From NCBI RefSeq assembly GCF_000815105.2, contig NZ_CP010310.2, forward strand, positions 1,116,001-1,180,000: a DNA stretch of 64,000 bases, in the 5' to 3' direction. The translations under genes and the position numbers were made by a program. Source of the stretch: Pandoraea pulmonicola. Lineage in GTDB: Bacteria; Pseudomonadota; Gammaproteobacteria; Burkholderiales; Burkholderiaceae. Positions 51,601 through 60,589 of the stretch are shown one piece after another (the first letter of the stretch is position 1; each line of letters starts with the position of its first letter). The notes below the pieces were generated by a model. That model did no database searches. It worked only from the letters and a program-made list of their open reading frames with translations, and was not told the DNA's origin.

Positions 51601-52500
51601 CCGGGCATCGTGTCCGTCACGCAGCCGTTGCCGTCGTGCGGCGGCCGCGCACAGGAGACCCGTGAACAGATGCGCACGCGGGTGAGCGAACGTCTGCGTC
51701 ACAAGCAGCGCGCCGTCACGCCGGCCGATTTCGAATCCCTGATTCTGGAAGCCTTTCCCGAGGTCTACAAAGTGAAGTGCTTCGCGAACCTCTCGACGAA
51801 GCATGGCCCGCACGACTGCGTGCGGCCCGGGCAGGCGCTCATCGTGCCGTTGCCGTACTGGCCCGCGACCCGGGATGGCGAGCAGATGCCGATGCTCGAC
51901 GGCAACGTCGTCCAGCAAATCGCCGAATTCGCCAACGCCCTGTCGTCGCCGTGGGCGAGCGTTTCCGTCGAGAACCCCGTCTATGAGCGCATTCAGGTCC
52001 GCTGCAAGGTACGCTTCACCGAGCGGGCAGGCAACGGCCATTACCTGACGCTGCTCAACGACGCGCTTTCCCGCTTTCTCACCCCGTGGCAGGACGGGGC
52101 CGGATATCGCACGCACTTCGGCTGGTGCATCCGCCAACACGACATCGAGGCTTACATCGGATCGCTGCCGTATGTGCAATACGTCTCGGGGTTCTCGATG
52201 TTGCGTATTGCCGCGGTGTCCTCGACGGCCGACGCCGCCGAGCTGGCCGCGACCGACATGCAGACGTTCACGCTGTTCGATACCGCGCGTCAGGCCGGCG
52301 GCACGACGGGGCCGCAGACCGACATTTTCCCGCTGTACCCGTGGAGCATTGCGATTCCGGCGGCGCATCACGCCATCGAAGCGGTAGACGACGATAAGGA
52401 CTACGAGGGCGTGCCGACCACGCTGAGTCAGTTGGAAATCGGCACCACCTTCATCATTTCGGATGACGACCATGAATGGAAAACCGTTCGCCCGGCGTAA
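48679..52500 (+). CDS. eCIS large baseplate wedge protein (baseplate-J type, Afp11-like)
   Basis: A 1,273-residue baseplate protein. The C-terminal part carries the baseplate-J/gp6-like segment (QRAVTPADFESLILEAFPEV ... KCFANLSTKHG), and the middle has long beta-rich regions. It forms the wedge ring around the spike. Its 3' end overlaps the next gene by 38 nt. A minus-strand frame of 1,736 codons across this gene is a high-GC shadow. Confidence 0.9.
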   Translation: MHNLIIRDGTSQAMRALPPLQDGYFHLDEMTFHELLDIVVEFASLVRFHNAQDVPEGDWSPFFRADETVVMSRILAFDLTRETERFARWWRDTPEYDGVSGTDAGLRSMLGASPVPELIETLNAWYEALSQARSDNGLGLRTVLRAVIMQLSRRETGVLRALESLQLRSALDPVWMEASTSVIADAAEDGATAKAPTPVALSKADVRADFHAYMKAIEMVRKEALTRLPASLHSGNHDPAVGLLIAFVKQFEKLQSKLNGYTQKFIDFYYERMLGSVPRGVVPDHTWLVLRRNPDAKDVVVPAGTVFPAGIDAQGRDILYRSQDELCVTGARVSRVQTLYLDHNGYSMPENLLPEDPDAGQNARKWPTAAWFDEVPCAPPGVDHSKAWPILGAPKPGAGISLHGAARIGFALASKVLLLKEGERVVTLTIAFADDSLVTRLGQVADAVFGGRQGVGETFDEMHLRRQDLYLKILRSLFSVALTGETGWIEIAGYVPRLEGREMRLSFALPPQAPSVVRYSPALHGEAFDVDTPLVRCIINPGAYLFPYGLLRNLPVTGARIDVEARGCRDLVLYNNIGQLSAATPFAPFGPIPRLGSYLVVGSTEMASKRITRFSLRIEWADLPRVAGGFGTWYDGYDVRLTNDDYLASVEVLAKGGWLPAGDAPRPVVPLFHTRVTPGKGERIDNSIVWEAGSLAHLFEPDAGVSPAHPLTWGPGAKNGFFKFTFAAPAFAFGHDAYAQTLSTSMLANARKRMWRRARPMPRAPYTPIVNTISFDYAATGAISVDRIANRDEDGRFLHLLPAGWETLDMTSYPAPELLPRFEDAGNLYIGIDGDDPGDTLTLLFQLREDSRPVCAATDGTLDDAHATGLRWSYLSDNVWKPLSRRDILTDSTHRLMTSGIVTLRVPADIGNRNSVMPDGLYWLRISADRDMEKYCSLYAVHAQAVQVQRGEDVPQTVPMVLPAGTITRSRRPLPGIVSVTQPLPSCGGRAQETREQMRTRVSERLRHKQRAVTPADFESLILEAFPEVYKVKCFANLSTKHGPHDCVRPGQALIVPLPYWPATRDGEQMPMLDGNVVQQIAEFANALSSPWASVSVENPVYERIQVRCKVRFTERAGNGHYLTLLNDALSRFLTPWQDGAGYRTHFGWCIRQHDIEAYIGSLPYVQYVSGFSMLRIAAVSSTADAAELAATDMQTFTLFDTARQAGGTTGPQTDIFPLYPWSIAIPAAHHAIEAVDDDKDYEGVPTTLSQLEIGTTFIISDDDHEWKTVRPA

Positions 52501-53290
52501 CCGGGACACCCTGCGGCGCAAGTTCGGCAACGGCGAAATGCCCTCGGCGACGGCATTCTCGGAACTGATCGACTCCATGCTCAATATCGTGGACGAGGGC
52601 TTCGACAAGACGCCCGTCGACGGGCTGAAGGTCTCGCAGCTTAATCAGGGCAAGCTGCTGAGCTTCTATCAGAACATCGATCTGAAAAGCCCGATCTGGA
52701 CGATTCAGCTCGACGGAGAGGCGGGCGGGCTGGCGTTCGGCAATGGCGACAATCCCACGGCGCTCACCTTGCGTCAGCTGGACAAGGCGAGCGGCGACGC
52801 GACGGCGGACAAATCGGCTCGGGCAGCCACCTTCGAGTTGGACGTCTCCGGCCGCGTGGTTGCCGACGGACGGCGCGGTCGCCCCGGCGCACGCGCCGTG
52901 CCGGCCGACGGCAAGTGGCACGACATCACGGATCCGCTCACGGGCTGTCAGGCGTTCGAGATCACGGCTGGCGTGGGCAAGCGCGGCAGCGGCAAGTTCG
53001 CGCTGATGCATGCCTATGCGGTCATGGCCTACAACGGCAAAGGCGACATCGACTACCGTCAGTCGCACTTCGGCAGCAAGTGCAACCGTCTCCAACTGCA
53101 ATGGGCGGATGCTCCGGACGGCGCGAAGCACAGCTACGTGCTGCAAATGCGCGTGGGCTGTCCGTACGATCCGACGCGCGATGCGGCCGGCGCCCCCAGA
53201 ACATGGGTGACGTATTACCTGACAACGCTGTGGTTCGATCCGGAGATGGCGGGCAGCGCGACGGACCCGGAACCGAAGGGGGCCCAATGA
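52463..53290 (+). CDS. eCIS fibre- or plug-like protein
   Basis: A 275-residue protein overlapping the baseplate gene by 38 nt. The N-terminus (RRNRDTLRRKFGNGEMPSAT, FSELIDSMLNIVDEG) looks like a baseplate-attachment part, and the second half is beta-rich with GKWHDITDPLTGCQAFEITA, resembling modules seen in eCIS fibre or adhesin proteins. It may determine what the particle binds. Function is inferred from fold hints and context. Confidence 0.68.
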   Translation: MTTMNGKPFARRNRDTLRRKFGNGEMPSATAFSELIDSMLNIVDEGFDKTPVDGLKVSQLNQGKLLSFYQNIDLKSPIWTIQLDGEAGGLAFGNGDNPTALTLRQLDKASGDATADKSARAATFELDVSGRVVADGRRGRPGARAVPADGKWHDITDPLTGCQAFEITAGVGKRGSGKFALMHAYAVMAYNGKGDIDYRQSHFGSKCNRLQLQWADAPDGAKHSYVLQMRVGCPYDPTRDAAGAPRTWVTYYLTTLWFDPEMAGSATDPEPKGAQ

Positions 53291-53631
53291 GCGACGCCAA
53301 CGCCATGCCCCTGACGGTGGACATCGTCATCGAAGCCAACGACGCGCAGTTGCTCATGGCCGCGCTCGGCGAACTGCCGTTCAAGCGGGTCTTCGAGTTG
53401 ATCGGCCTGTTGAACCGGCAAGCCAACGCCGTGTCCCCGGGGGCCGCGGTGGTGTGTTCGCTGGACGCGTCCGCGTTTGCGCTGATGGTGGAAGCGCTCG
53501 GCCAGTTGCCGTATCACCGCGTGCATGCACTGATCGACGACCTGAAGTCGCAGTTGCACGCGGCGCGCAATGTCCGCGATGGCGTGTCGGCGGAACGCGT
53601 ACGCCGTATGCCTGGCACGAGGATGCAATGA
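53287..53631 (+). CDS. Small eCIS protein with internal repeat
   Basis: A 114-residue protein, ATGA-coupled on both sides. Two related helices-plus-turn units occur: AQLLMAALGELPFKRVFELI and FALMVEALGQLPYHRVHALI, spaced by about 45 residues. No known family recognised. It probably is a small assembly or structural protein of the baseplate, since it lies between a fibre-like and a baseplate gene. Confidence 0.72.
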   Translation: MSDANAMPLTVDIVIEANDAQLLMAALGELPFKRVFELIGLLNRQANAVSPGAAVVCSLDASAFALMVEALGQLPYHRVHALIDDLKSQLHAARNVRDGVSAERVRRMPGTRMQ

Positions 53632-56246
53632 ACGCGCCCGAGTCCATCGCCCGTCACGAAGACCGGCCCGATCCGCATGGGCTGGACTTCGATGCGCTGC
53701 GCCGGGCCGGCATCTCCACATTGCAGGCGCTGTGCGGCGACCGCTGGACCGACTACAACCTGCACGACCCGGGCGTCACGATTCTGGAGCAATTGTGCTA
53801 CGCCATCACCGAACTGGGGTATCGGTCCGACTTTCCGCCGGAGGACTATCTGGTCGGCGACGATGGGCAGATCGATTACCCGCGTCACGCGCTGCACCCG
53901 GCCGACGAGATTTTCCCGAGCGAGGTCCTGACGTTCGATGACTATCGCAAGCTGCTCTACGACACCATCCCCGAACTGGAAGACGTATGGCTCACGCGCG
54001 ACGATCGCCCCGGCGCGACGGGGCGTCCCGCGCACGGGCTATGCCGCATCGCCATCAAGCTGAACGATGCGCTGCACGACAACGCCGATGCCCAGACGCG
54101 TGCCAGGCATGAAGCGGCGGTGTGTCTGCACGTGCGGCAGGTCTTCCACGCGCACAGGAATCTGGGGGAAGACCTCTCCGATGTCGTCGTCGTACCCGTG
54201 CACCCGGTGTATCTGAGTGGGGAAGTTCAGATCCACAGCGAGCGCGATCCGGCATCCATCTTCGCGGACATCTTCTTTCAGTGCGCCCGCGCCGTGCACT
54301 CGGGCTTCAGGGTCGAGCGATACGTGAAGGCATTCGACGCCGGCGTTCCGCTCGAAACCCTGTTTGCGGGGCCGCGCACCGCGCATGGGTATATCGCCAG
54401 TACCGGCGCACAGGCGCAGGGGGCGCCCGTGACCATCGCGCGTCTCGTGGGGCTGGTGCAGGCCGTGGACGGCGTGGCGCATGTCCAGCGTCTGGCGTTG
54501 TGCAACGCGGATGGCTCGCCGGTGAACGGCGACAGTGTGACGGGAGCATCCGGCGCGGTGCTGCGGCTCCAGTTTCCGGGAGATGCGCAAAGCAACTTTC
54601 TCCGGCTGCATTTCGCCAGTGGAGCAATGGGCAATGGCACGCGGGGGCATTCGTCAAGCACCGGCAACGGCGGCAACGACCACCGCCGCGAGGAAAAGTC
54701 GCGGGTCGTGCTCGACGACGCCCGCGTGGCGCTCGCCAAGGCGCGCTTCGAGTTCGATACGCTGCGCAACACCAGGCAGTCCGTCACCGGCATCGTCCCC
54801 GCGCCGCAAGGCCGGCAGCGAGTGCTGCGCGACTACTTTTCCATCCAGCATCAGTTTCCTGCGATCTACGGGATCAATCGTTTCGGCGTGCTCCCCACGG
54901 CGCCGCTCGCCAATCGCGTCAGCGCACATCAGCTCAAGGCGTATCTGTATCTGGCCGAGCAACTGATGGCGAACTATCTCGAGAACCTGCAATCGGTCGG
55001 ACGGATGTTCTCCGTCGACAAGTTGTACGAGACGTACTTTTCGCAGACGATCGACAACGACGCGCTACCGGACATTGAAGCGTTCTATACCGACGCCCCC
55101 GCCGCGGTACGCAGCCGACTCGAACACATCGTGTCGAGAAAGGACCGTGCGGAGGACCGTCGCAGCCGGTTGCTCGACGTGCTGCTCGCCATGTACGGCG
55201 AGACGTACTCGCAGAAGTCGCTGCGCCGCTTCGACGACTATCAGGACGAGCACGGTGCGCGCTGGTTGATCGACAACAAGCTGGACTTCCTGCGGCACAT
55301 CGCCACGCTTTCCCGGGATCGCGCTTGCGCATTCGACATCACGGCGCCGGACTTTCGGCCCGACGGCCGTGCCAACATCGCCGGCGTGCACGCCAAGATT
55401 TCCATCTTGCTGGGACTGCCTGCCGAACCGCCGCGGGCTCCGCTCAGCGACGCGTTATTGCGCTGGCATCTTCGATTGCAACCCGATCGCGCGGCTACGA
55501 AGGAAAGCTACGAACACGCAGCGGCGCGGCTCATCGTCCTCAAGTCGCAAGGCGAGCTTCCGGCGGGGGGCGCACACAAGGGCGAAGCCCGCGCGGCGCC
55601 GGGCGACATGTTGCCCGGCGGGCTCCTCGTGCATGGCGTTCGGCTGGAAAACTATGTGCTCAGGCAACATGGCGACGCCGTACACGTCCATTTCCGCACG
55701 CATGATGCACGCCTGGGGGGTGACCCGGCCGGAGAGGTGCAACTGGCCCGCTTTCAGGGCGACGAGGCCGTGGCGTTCGCCGACCGGTATGTCGAGATAC
55801 TGCGCGAGTTCCTGTGTGAACTGAGCCAGCAGTCCGAGGGCTTCTATCTGGTGGAGCACGTATTGCTGCGTCCGCGCCATGCCTCGGCTGCGGACGGTAG
55901 CGACGAGGGCACTGAGGGCGCTACGGCGCACGACGAAGCGTCGTTTTTCAATGCGCGTGTAAGCGTTGTATTCCCCGCGTGGACCGCGAGATTCAGTGAT
56001 CCCGACTTTCGGCTGCTGGCGCAGGAGACGGTCTGCCGAAACTTGCCGGCGCACCTGCTGCCGGAGTTTCACTGGCTCGATTACGTCGCCATGCGCGACT
56101 TCGAGCACCGGTACAGCCTCTGGCGCGCGCGGCTGCGTGAACGGGAGACGGCGACGACTGCCGAGCGGCTGGATGCCGCGAGCGCCAGTTTGCGTGCGCT
56201 GCTCATGCGCAGACGTCGTGCGCACAATCTGACGCTGTGGGTCTAG
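53628..56246 (+). CDS. Second eCIS baseplate protein (Afp12/gp7-like)
   Basis: An 872-residue protein starting MNAPESIARHEDRPDPHGLD at an ATGA overlap. It contains YNLHDPGVTILEQLCYAITE, a stretch typical of the large eCIS baseplate proteins, followed by long beta-rich regions and a helical C-terminus. With the first baseplate-J protein it forms the wedge pair. A Gly/Asn/Ser-rich loop lies near residues 325-350. Confidence 0.85.
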   Translation: MNAPESIARHEDRPDPHGLDFDALRRAGISTLQALCGDRWTDYNLHDPGVTILEQLCYAITELGYRSDFPPEDYLVGDDGQIDYPRHALHPADEIFPSEVLTFDDYRKLLYDTIPELEDVWLTRDDRPGATGRPAHGLCRIAIKLNDALHDNADAQTRARHEAAVCLHVRQVFHAHRNLGEDLSDVVVVPVHPVYLSGEVQIHSERDPASIFADIFFQCARAVHSGFRVERYVKAFDAGVPLETLFAGPRTAHGYIASTGAQAQGAPVTIARLVGLVQAVDGVAHVQRLALCNADGSPVNGDSVTGASGAVLRLQFPGDAQSNFLRLHFASGAMGNGTRGHSSSTGNGGNDHRREEKSRVVLDDARVALAKARFEFDTLRNTRQSVTGIVPAPQGRQRVLRDYFSIQHQFPAIYGINRFGVLPTAPLANRVSAHQLKAYLYLAEQLMANYLENLQSVGRMFSVDKLYETYFSQTIDNDALPDIEAFYTDAPAAVRSRLEHIVSRKDRAEDRRSRLLDVLLAMYGETYSQKSLRRFDDYQDEHGARWLIDNKLDFLRHIATLSRDRACAFDITAPDFRPDGRANIAGVHAKISILLGLPAEPPRAPLSDALLRWHLRLQPDRAATKESYEHAAARLIVLKSQGELPAGGAHKGEARAAPGDMLPGGLLVHGVRLENYVLRQHGDAVHVHFRTHDARLGGDPAGEVQLARFQGDEAVAFADRYVEILREFLCELSQQSEGFYLVEHVLLRPRHASAADGSDEGTEGATAHDEASFFNARVSVVFPAWTARFSDPDFRLLAQETVCRNLPAHLLPEFHWLDYVAMRDFEHRYSLWRARLRERETATTAERLDAASASLRALLMRRRRAHNLTLWV

Positions 56247-56248
56247 CG

Positions 56249-59200
56249 ATGCAGGCGCGCCATCGGATCCGAACGCTCGACTTCGACCTGACCTTTGCGT
56301 CGGGGGCGCTGGCCATGTCGCAAGGCGAGCCGCTGCGCGCCCTGGTCGTCGACCATCTTCTGCCGATCATGGCCACGGTGCTCGACGACGCGCCTTCCGA
56401 CACCGACGTCTACCGGATCGACCGGCTCGACGTCGATCTCGGCGAGGTTGCCGTCGAGGATCTGCCGGATGTGCTCGCGCAGCGGTTGGCGCAGGCGCTT
56501 GCCGACGTACTGAGTTTTCATCCGGGGGATCGTGAATGGCACGTTGCGGCGGGGAACCGTCCGGTGACCGAGGCATTGGACATGGCACCCGAAAGACCTG
56601 CGTACCCGGGCGGTGTTGTCGGCGAGCCGAAGGTCGATCGATTTGCTTCGCAGGCCGATGCGGATGTCGCCGATCTGATGGCGTTTCTGATCGACGGACG
56701 AACGGTCCCGGGGAGCGGGGCGCTTGAGGGCGCTGAGCTATCTGAGGCCAATGAGGCATTCGAGATATCGGGGGCACCAAGGACACCGGCGACACCCGGA
56801 ACACTCGGAACACCCGGAACACCCGGAACACCCGGAACACCCGGAACACCCGGAACACCCGGAGCATCTGGGGCGTCCGCGACACCCGGGACACCTGGGG
56901 CGTCCGAGGTGGGGGGGCGGAATCGCGGGATGTCGTCCGCCAAGGCGGTGTCGAATTCCGATGAGCGCGGGCGAGGCAGGGATGGCACGCACGAACGGCG
57001 ATCCGTCGCCGTGTCGACCGATCCGCTCGACCGTCTGCTCGCTCGTGTGTTGGCCGGAGGGGACGTTGCAAAGCTCCGTCAGCAACTCCGCGCCCACGCG
57101 TCGCCGGACAGGCTGATTCAGCGACTGACCCTGCAGTTTTCAGCCGGTAGCGTTGGCGCTCTGATACATGCGCTGCTTCCGCGAGAAGCTGGGGCATGGC
57201 TTCGTGATCTCGATTCGCTCGATGGATTGCTGACGCAGGCGGCATGGCCGGTCGCTTCGCGTGTGCAGGCACGACTGGCTTCGCAGGGGAGGCTGATTGC
57301 CGCGGGTCTGTCGACGGCTTCGGCAGGCGCGCGTGAAATGCCCTGGCACGAGATCTGGCTGGCGGTGTTGTCATTGCGGAGTGTGAGTGTCCCGTCCCGC
57401 GAAGACGATGCGCTGAGTCGCACCCACGCGATCAAGCAGTTGATCGACGTCGGCCGCGACCTGATTGACACGAGCAGGCCGATGGTCGATGCGCTGCACC
57501 GGATCGCCCGGTCGATCCACGGCATTGCGGAGAACGAAGACGCGGGGATCGTGCATCGCTCCGAAGACACGGAAGCGCAGAACGAAGACGACAGTGCAAG
57601 TGCGGCCATCGCATCCCAACGATTCGAGCCGACACCGGACGAACCGACGCGAGACGTGAACATCGCGCTTCACGAAGCCTCGCGCGAACGTCTGAAGAAG
57701 TTGCTGGCGGTGGCCTTCATGCGAGGACATGCCCACTCGCTGTATGACGTTTGGCCCGAACTGGTAGCGCACGAACCGGACTTGTTGCTCGCCGCGGTGC
57801 GTCGCTATGCGTCGGTGGCGGATTTACGCGAGCAGATCGCTTCGAGGTTTCCTGCCTCCATGCTCGAGGACATGCTGGCACTCCTGTTGACGCGCATACC
57901 CGATGGTCAAACTCACGCGCCCCGCCGCCTGTCGGAGAACTCAACCGCGAGTGAGAATGTGAGCTCGGCATGGGAGTGGCGGCGCGCATGGCGTCGTGAA
58001 CTGGCGATGTTGATCGAGGAGCTCCCTCCCGCCTTGGACGTTCAACGCAAGACAGGGCGAGAGATGCGCGTCGCGACGACCAGCCCGCGTCGTCTGGCAG
58101 AGGCCGTCGAGCCGATCACCTCGACCGATACGGATACGTCGTCAGACGAAGGCCGTCGATCCGGCGCTGCCGAGTCGATTATTCCTGAGATCGCTCCGGC
58201 GAGCGACGTCCATGTGCCTCAGACGCCATCCCTGTCCAATGCGCGTCTCGACAGCCTCCTTCGCGCCATGCTGAGCGGATCGCCGGCTTCGCTTGTCGAC
58301 GACTGGCAACGGTGGCTGGCCGACGACGGTGCGGCATTGGCGCAAGTCTGGCGGCATTATGCGAAGTACGACACGATATTGATGCGCGTCGTCGAGAGCT
58401 TCCCGGAAGGCATGCTCGCCGATCTGGCGACAGCGCTCGACGCTTCGAATTCGTCGCTCTGGCACGCGTTCTCGGCACTCTCCGTTGGCCTGGTGCGTCG
58501 GGAAGATCGGTCAGTCTCGCCTCAGGTAGCAGAGCGGTGGGAAAGCGCCGAGCGCGCAACGTCATCCGGCGGACGAATCGACGTCAACGAGGTGCAGGCG
58601 AGGGTAGAAGCTCGCGAGCAAGACGCACGCTATATGGACCAAACAGATCCACCGCCTTCGAGCGTCCCGACCTCGGTTGACTTTATCCAATGGAAGCGCC
58701 TCGTCTGGCGGCGCTTGTTCAAGCGCCTGATCGATGGCCGTTCCGTTACACCCTCCCCGTTCATCACACCCGACGGATTGAGCGAAGTCGCGCGTAGTGC
58801 CGTGTCGCTACCGTGGCAACACCGGGCCGTGGGTCTCTGGCTTTCGCGGCAATCCCTGTCCGATAGCGCACCTCACGTGTACGAGGTTCGCCAGTCGGCA
58901 AGCGCTGAAACGTCGAATGACGCCAATGATGCCAGCGATGTTATCGACGTTATCGACACGACAGGGCTCTCGACGCCGCACGACGCAGAAGCATCTCGTC
59001 CGGTCGCCGTCGCGAGCCTCTCTGAACGAAAGGCGCCGACCGCAGCGCTGCTCACCGTTGTCCGTCGCCGCAACGAGGTTCTGCCGCAGGGCGGCGATCT
59101 GATCCGGCAGGCATCGCACCTGTCCGAGGCGCAACGGGCGATGCTTCAAAGCACGCTCGCCGCTGCGAAATCGGCATTGATTGGCGGCGAGGGCAATCTG

Positions 59201-60589
59201 TCCGCGAACGACTGGCGTGCCGTCGTCGAGACGATGATCGCCATGAGCGATGGGATTCCCGACGTGCATCGGGACATGCTGCACAAATCGATCGCCGCTC
59301 AAGCACCCGACGTCGCACCGACGCGCTCGGATGCCGTCGCTCGTTACTACGCGAGTGTCGCGGGGGCGCTCGCCAACGACACCGTGCTGGAGCTCGACGT
59401 GCTGAGCGAAGTCGCGCTGGCGGAGGCCGAAACGTCGGTGGACACCACTAGCTTCCCACCGGCGCCGCCGCACGAACGTGAGACCCCGCCGCTCCAAACC
59501 GCTGACGAACTCACCGGCACCTCGCCTGTATTGCCTGCGCAATCCGAGCACCGTCCTCCCGCCATGCCAGACGACTTCATCGACTACCTTACTTCCGCGG
59601 CGTTCCGGCAGGGGCATCCGCCACCATCGGGCCTCGACATCTGGCTGCGGCAGTCCGTCTATTCGGGGGCGCACACACTGCGTCCGGTCATCGCATTGGC
59701 CGCCGACGACGAGGCTCTGGCCGAGCGCTGGCTGGATCTGATTCCGCAGCCGCTCTGGCCCGGTATTGCGCGTCTGTCGTCGCGCGACACGCCGCAGGTG
59801 GCGCAGATGCTGCGTGTCGCCTCGGACATCACCGAATTGTTCGCGACGACTGCCGAAACCGTCCCGCTCGCGGATTTGCAGCGCGTGCGCTGGTCGTTTC
59901 TCTTCTCGTGGCTCTTCGCGCCGCAGCGTCCGTTCGATGCCGCAGTCTTCGCGGGATCGCTGGTGGCGACGCTGGCGCGTCGCTCAAACGTTTCCGTCCC
60001 TCCGGCGCTCGCTGCCCGGATCCAACAGCAAACGGGCATCGACATGAGTCCGGTCGCATCGAACCGGAGCGAAGCACCGGCAGCACCGGTCGACGCCGTG
60101 GTCCCCCATGCCGGGATCGTGCTGGCATGGCCGTTCCTGTCTCGCCTGTGGGAGCTTCTCGGCCTCAAGAACGAGCGCGGTTTCGTCGACGAGGCCGCCG
60201 GGCATCGCGCCGTCCTGTTGCTGCACTACGCCGGCACGGGGTTGACCGATGTCCCCGAGCACGCGCTGACGATGCACAAGCTGCTCTGCGGCGTGCCTTT
60301 TGAAACGCCGGTGGCACGTCATCTGGACATTACCGACGACGAAGCCAGGATGTGCGATCAGATGATCGACGTCATGATCCAGCACTGGTCCGCGTTGGGG
60401 AATACGTCACGCGCCGGCCTGCGGGAAACGTTTTTGCAACGCGAAGGCCGTCTGTCGTTCGCGGAGGACGGCTGGCATCTCGACATTCGCCGGGTGACGT
60501 TGGACGTACTGCTGGCACGCCTGCCATGGAGTATTTCCACGGTCCGCCTGTCGTGGATGGAGAAAACGCTATGGGTGAATTGGGCATGA
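56249..60589 (+). CDS. eCIS tape measure protein (CIS_TMP family)
   Basis: A 1,446-residue protein. The N-terminus (RIRTLDFDLTFASGALAMSQ, DVYRIDRLDVDLGEV) matches the conserved start of contractile-injection-system tape measures. Behind it lies a TPG-repeat linker (about 184-210) and a long region of repeated helical segments that would set particle length. The ATG at 56249 lies right after the baseplate gene stop; an in-frame GTG at 56237 is an alternative. It overlaps the ATPase start. Confidence 0.88.
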   Translation: MQARHRIRTLDFDLTFASGALAMSQGEPLRALVVDHLLPIMATVLDDAPSDTDVYRIDRLDVDLGEVAVEDLPDVLAQRLAQALADVLSFHPGDREWHVAAGNRPVTEALDMAPERPAYPGGVVGEPKVDRFASQADADVADLMAFLIDGRTVPGSGALEGAELSEANEAFEISGAPRTPATPGTLGTPGTPGTPGTPGTPGTPGASGASATPGTPGASEVGGRNRGMSSAKAVSNSDERGRGRDGTHERRSVAVSTDPLDRLLARVLAGGDVAKLRQQLRAHASPDRLIQRLTLQFSAGSVGALIHALLPREAGAWLRDLDSLDGLLTQAAWPVASRVQARLASQGRLIAAGLSTASAGAREMPWHEIWLAVLSLRSVSVPSREDDALSRTHAIKQLIDVGRDLIDTSRPMVDALHRIARSIHGIAENEDAGIVHRSEDTEAQNEDDSASAAIASQRFEPTPDEPTRDVNIALHEASRERLKKLLAVAFMRGHAHSLYDVWPELVAHEPDLLLAAVRRYASVADLREQIASRFPASMLEDMLALLLTRIPDGQTHAPRRLSENSTASENVSSAWEWRRAWRRELAMLIEELPPALDVQRKTGREMRVATTSPRRLAEAVEPITSTDTDTSSDEGRRSGAAESIIPEIAPASDVHVPQTPSLSNARLDSLLRAMLSGSPASLVDDWQRWLADDGAALAQVWRHYAKYDTILMRVVESFPEGMLADLATALDASNSSLWHAFSALSVGLVRREDRSVSPQVAERWESAERATSSGGRIDVNEVQARVEAREQDARYMDQTDPPPSSVPTSVDFIQWKRLVWRRLFKRLIDGRSVTPSPFITPDGLSEVARSAVSLPWQHRAVGLWLSRQSLSDSAPHVYEVRQSASAETSNDANDASDVIDVIDTTGLSTPHDAEASRPVAVASLSERKAPTAALLTVVRRRNEVLPQGGDLIRQASHLSEAQRAMLQSTLAAAKSALIGGEGNLSANDWRAVVETMIAMSDGIPDVHRDMLHKSIAAQAPDVAPTRSDAVARYYASVAGALANDTVLELDVLSEVALAEAETSVDTTSFPPAPPHERETPPLQTADELTGTSPVLPAQSEHRPPAMPDDFIDYLTSAAFRQGHPPPSGLDIWLRQSVYSGAHTLRPVIALAADDEALAERWLDLIPQPLWPGIARLSSRDTPQVAQMLRVASDITELFATTAETVPLADLQRVRWSFLFSWLFAPQRPFDAAVFAGSLVATLARRSNVSVPPALAARIQQQTGIDMSPVASNRSEAPAAPVDAVVPHAGIVLAWPFLSRLWELLGLKNERGFVDEAAGHRAVLLLHYAGTGLTDVPEHALTMHKLLCGVPFETPVARHLDITDDEARMCDQMIDVMIQHWSALGNTSRAGLRETFLQREGRLSFAEDGWHLDIRRVTLDVLLARLPWSISTVRLSWMEKTLWVNWA
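56798..56860 (+). repeat. 9-bp tandem repeat in the tape measure gene
   Basis: Six perfect GGAACACCC units (56807-56860) follow one variant unit (GGAACACTC, 56798-56806); related degenerate units extend to both sides. Each unit encodes Thr-Pro-Gly. Slippage would add or remove three residues at a time without frameshift. Confidence 0.95.

Noticed and set aside
47398..52608. Minus-strand open frame of 1,736 codons
   Set aside because: It lies antisense to the spike, PAAR, gp25 and baseplate genes, all with clear family features. Long antisense frames are common in high-GC DNA and its Arg/His/Gly-rich translation resembles no protein.
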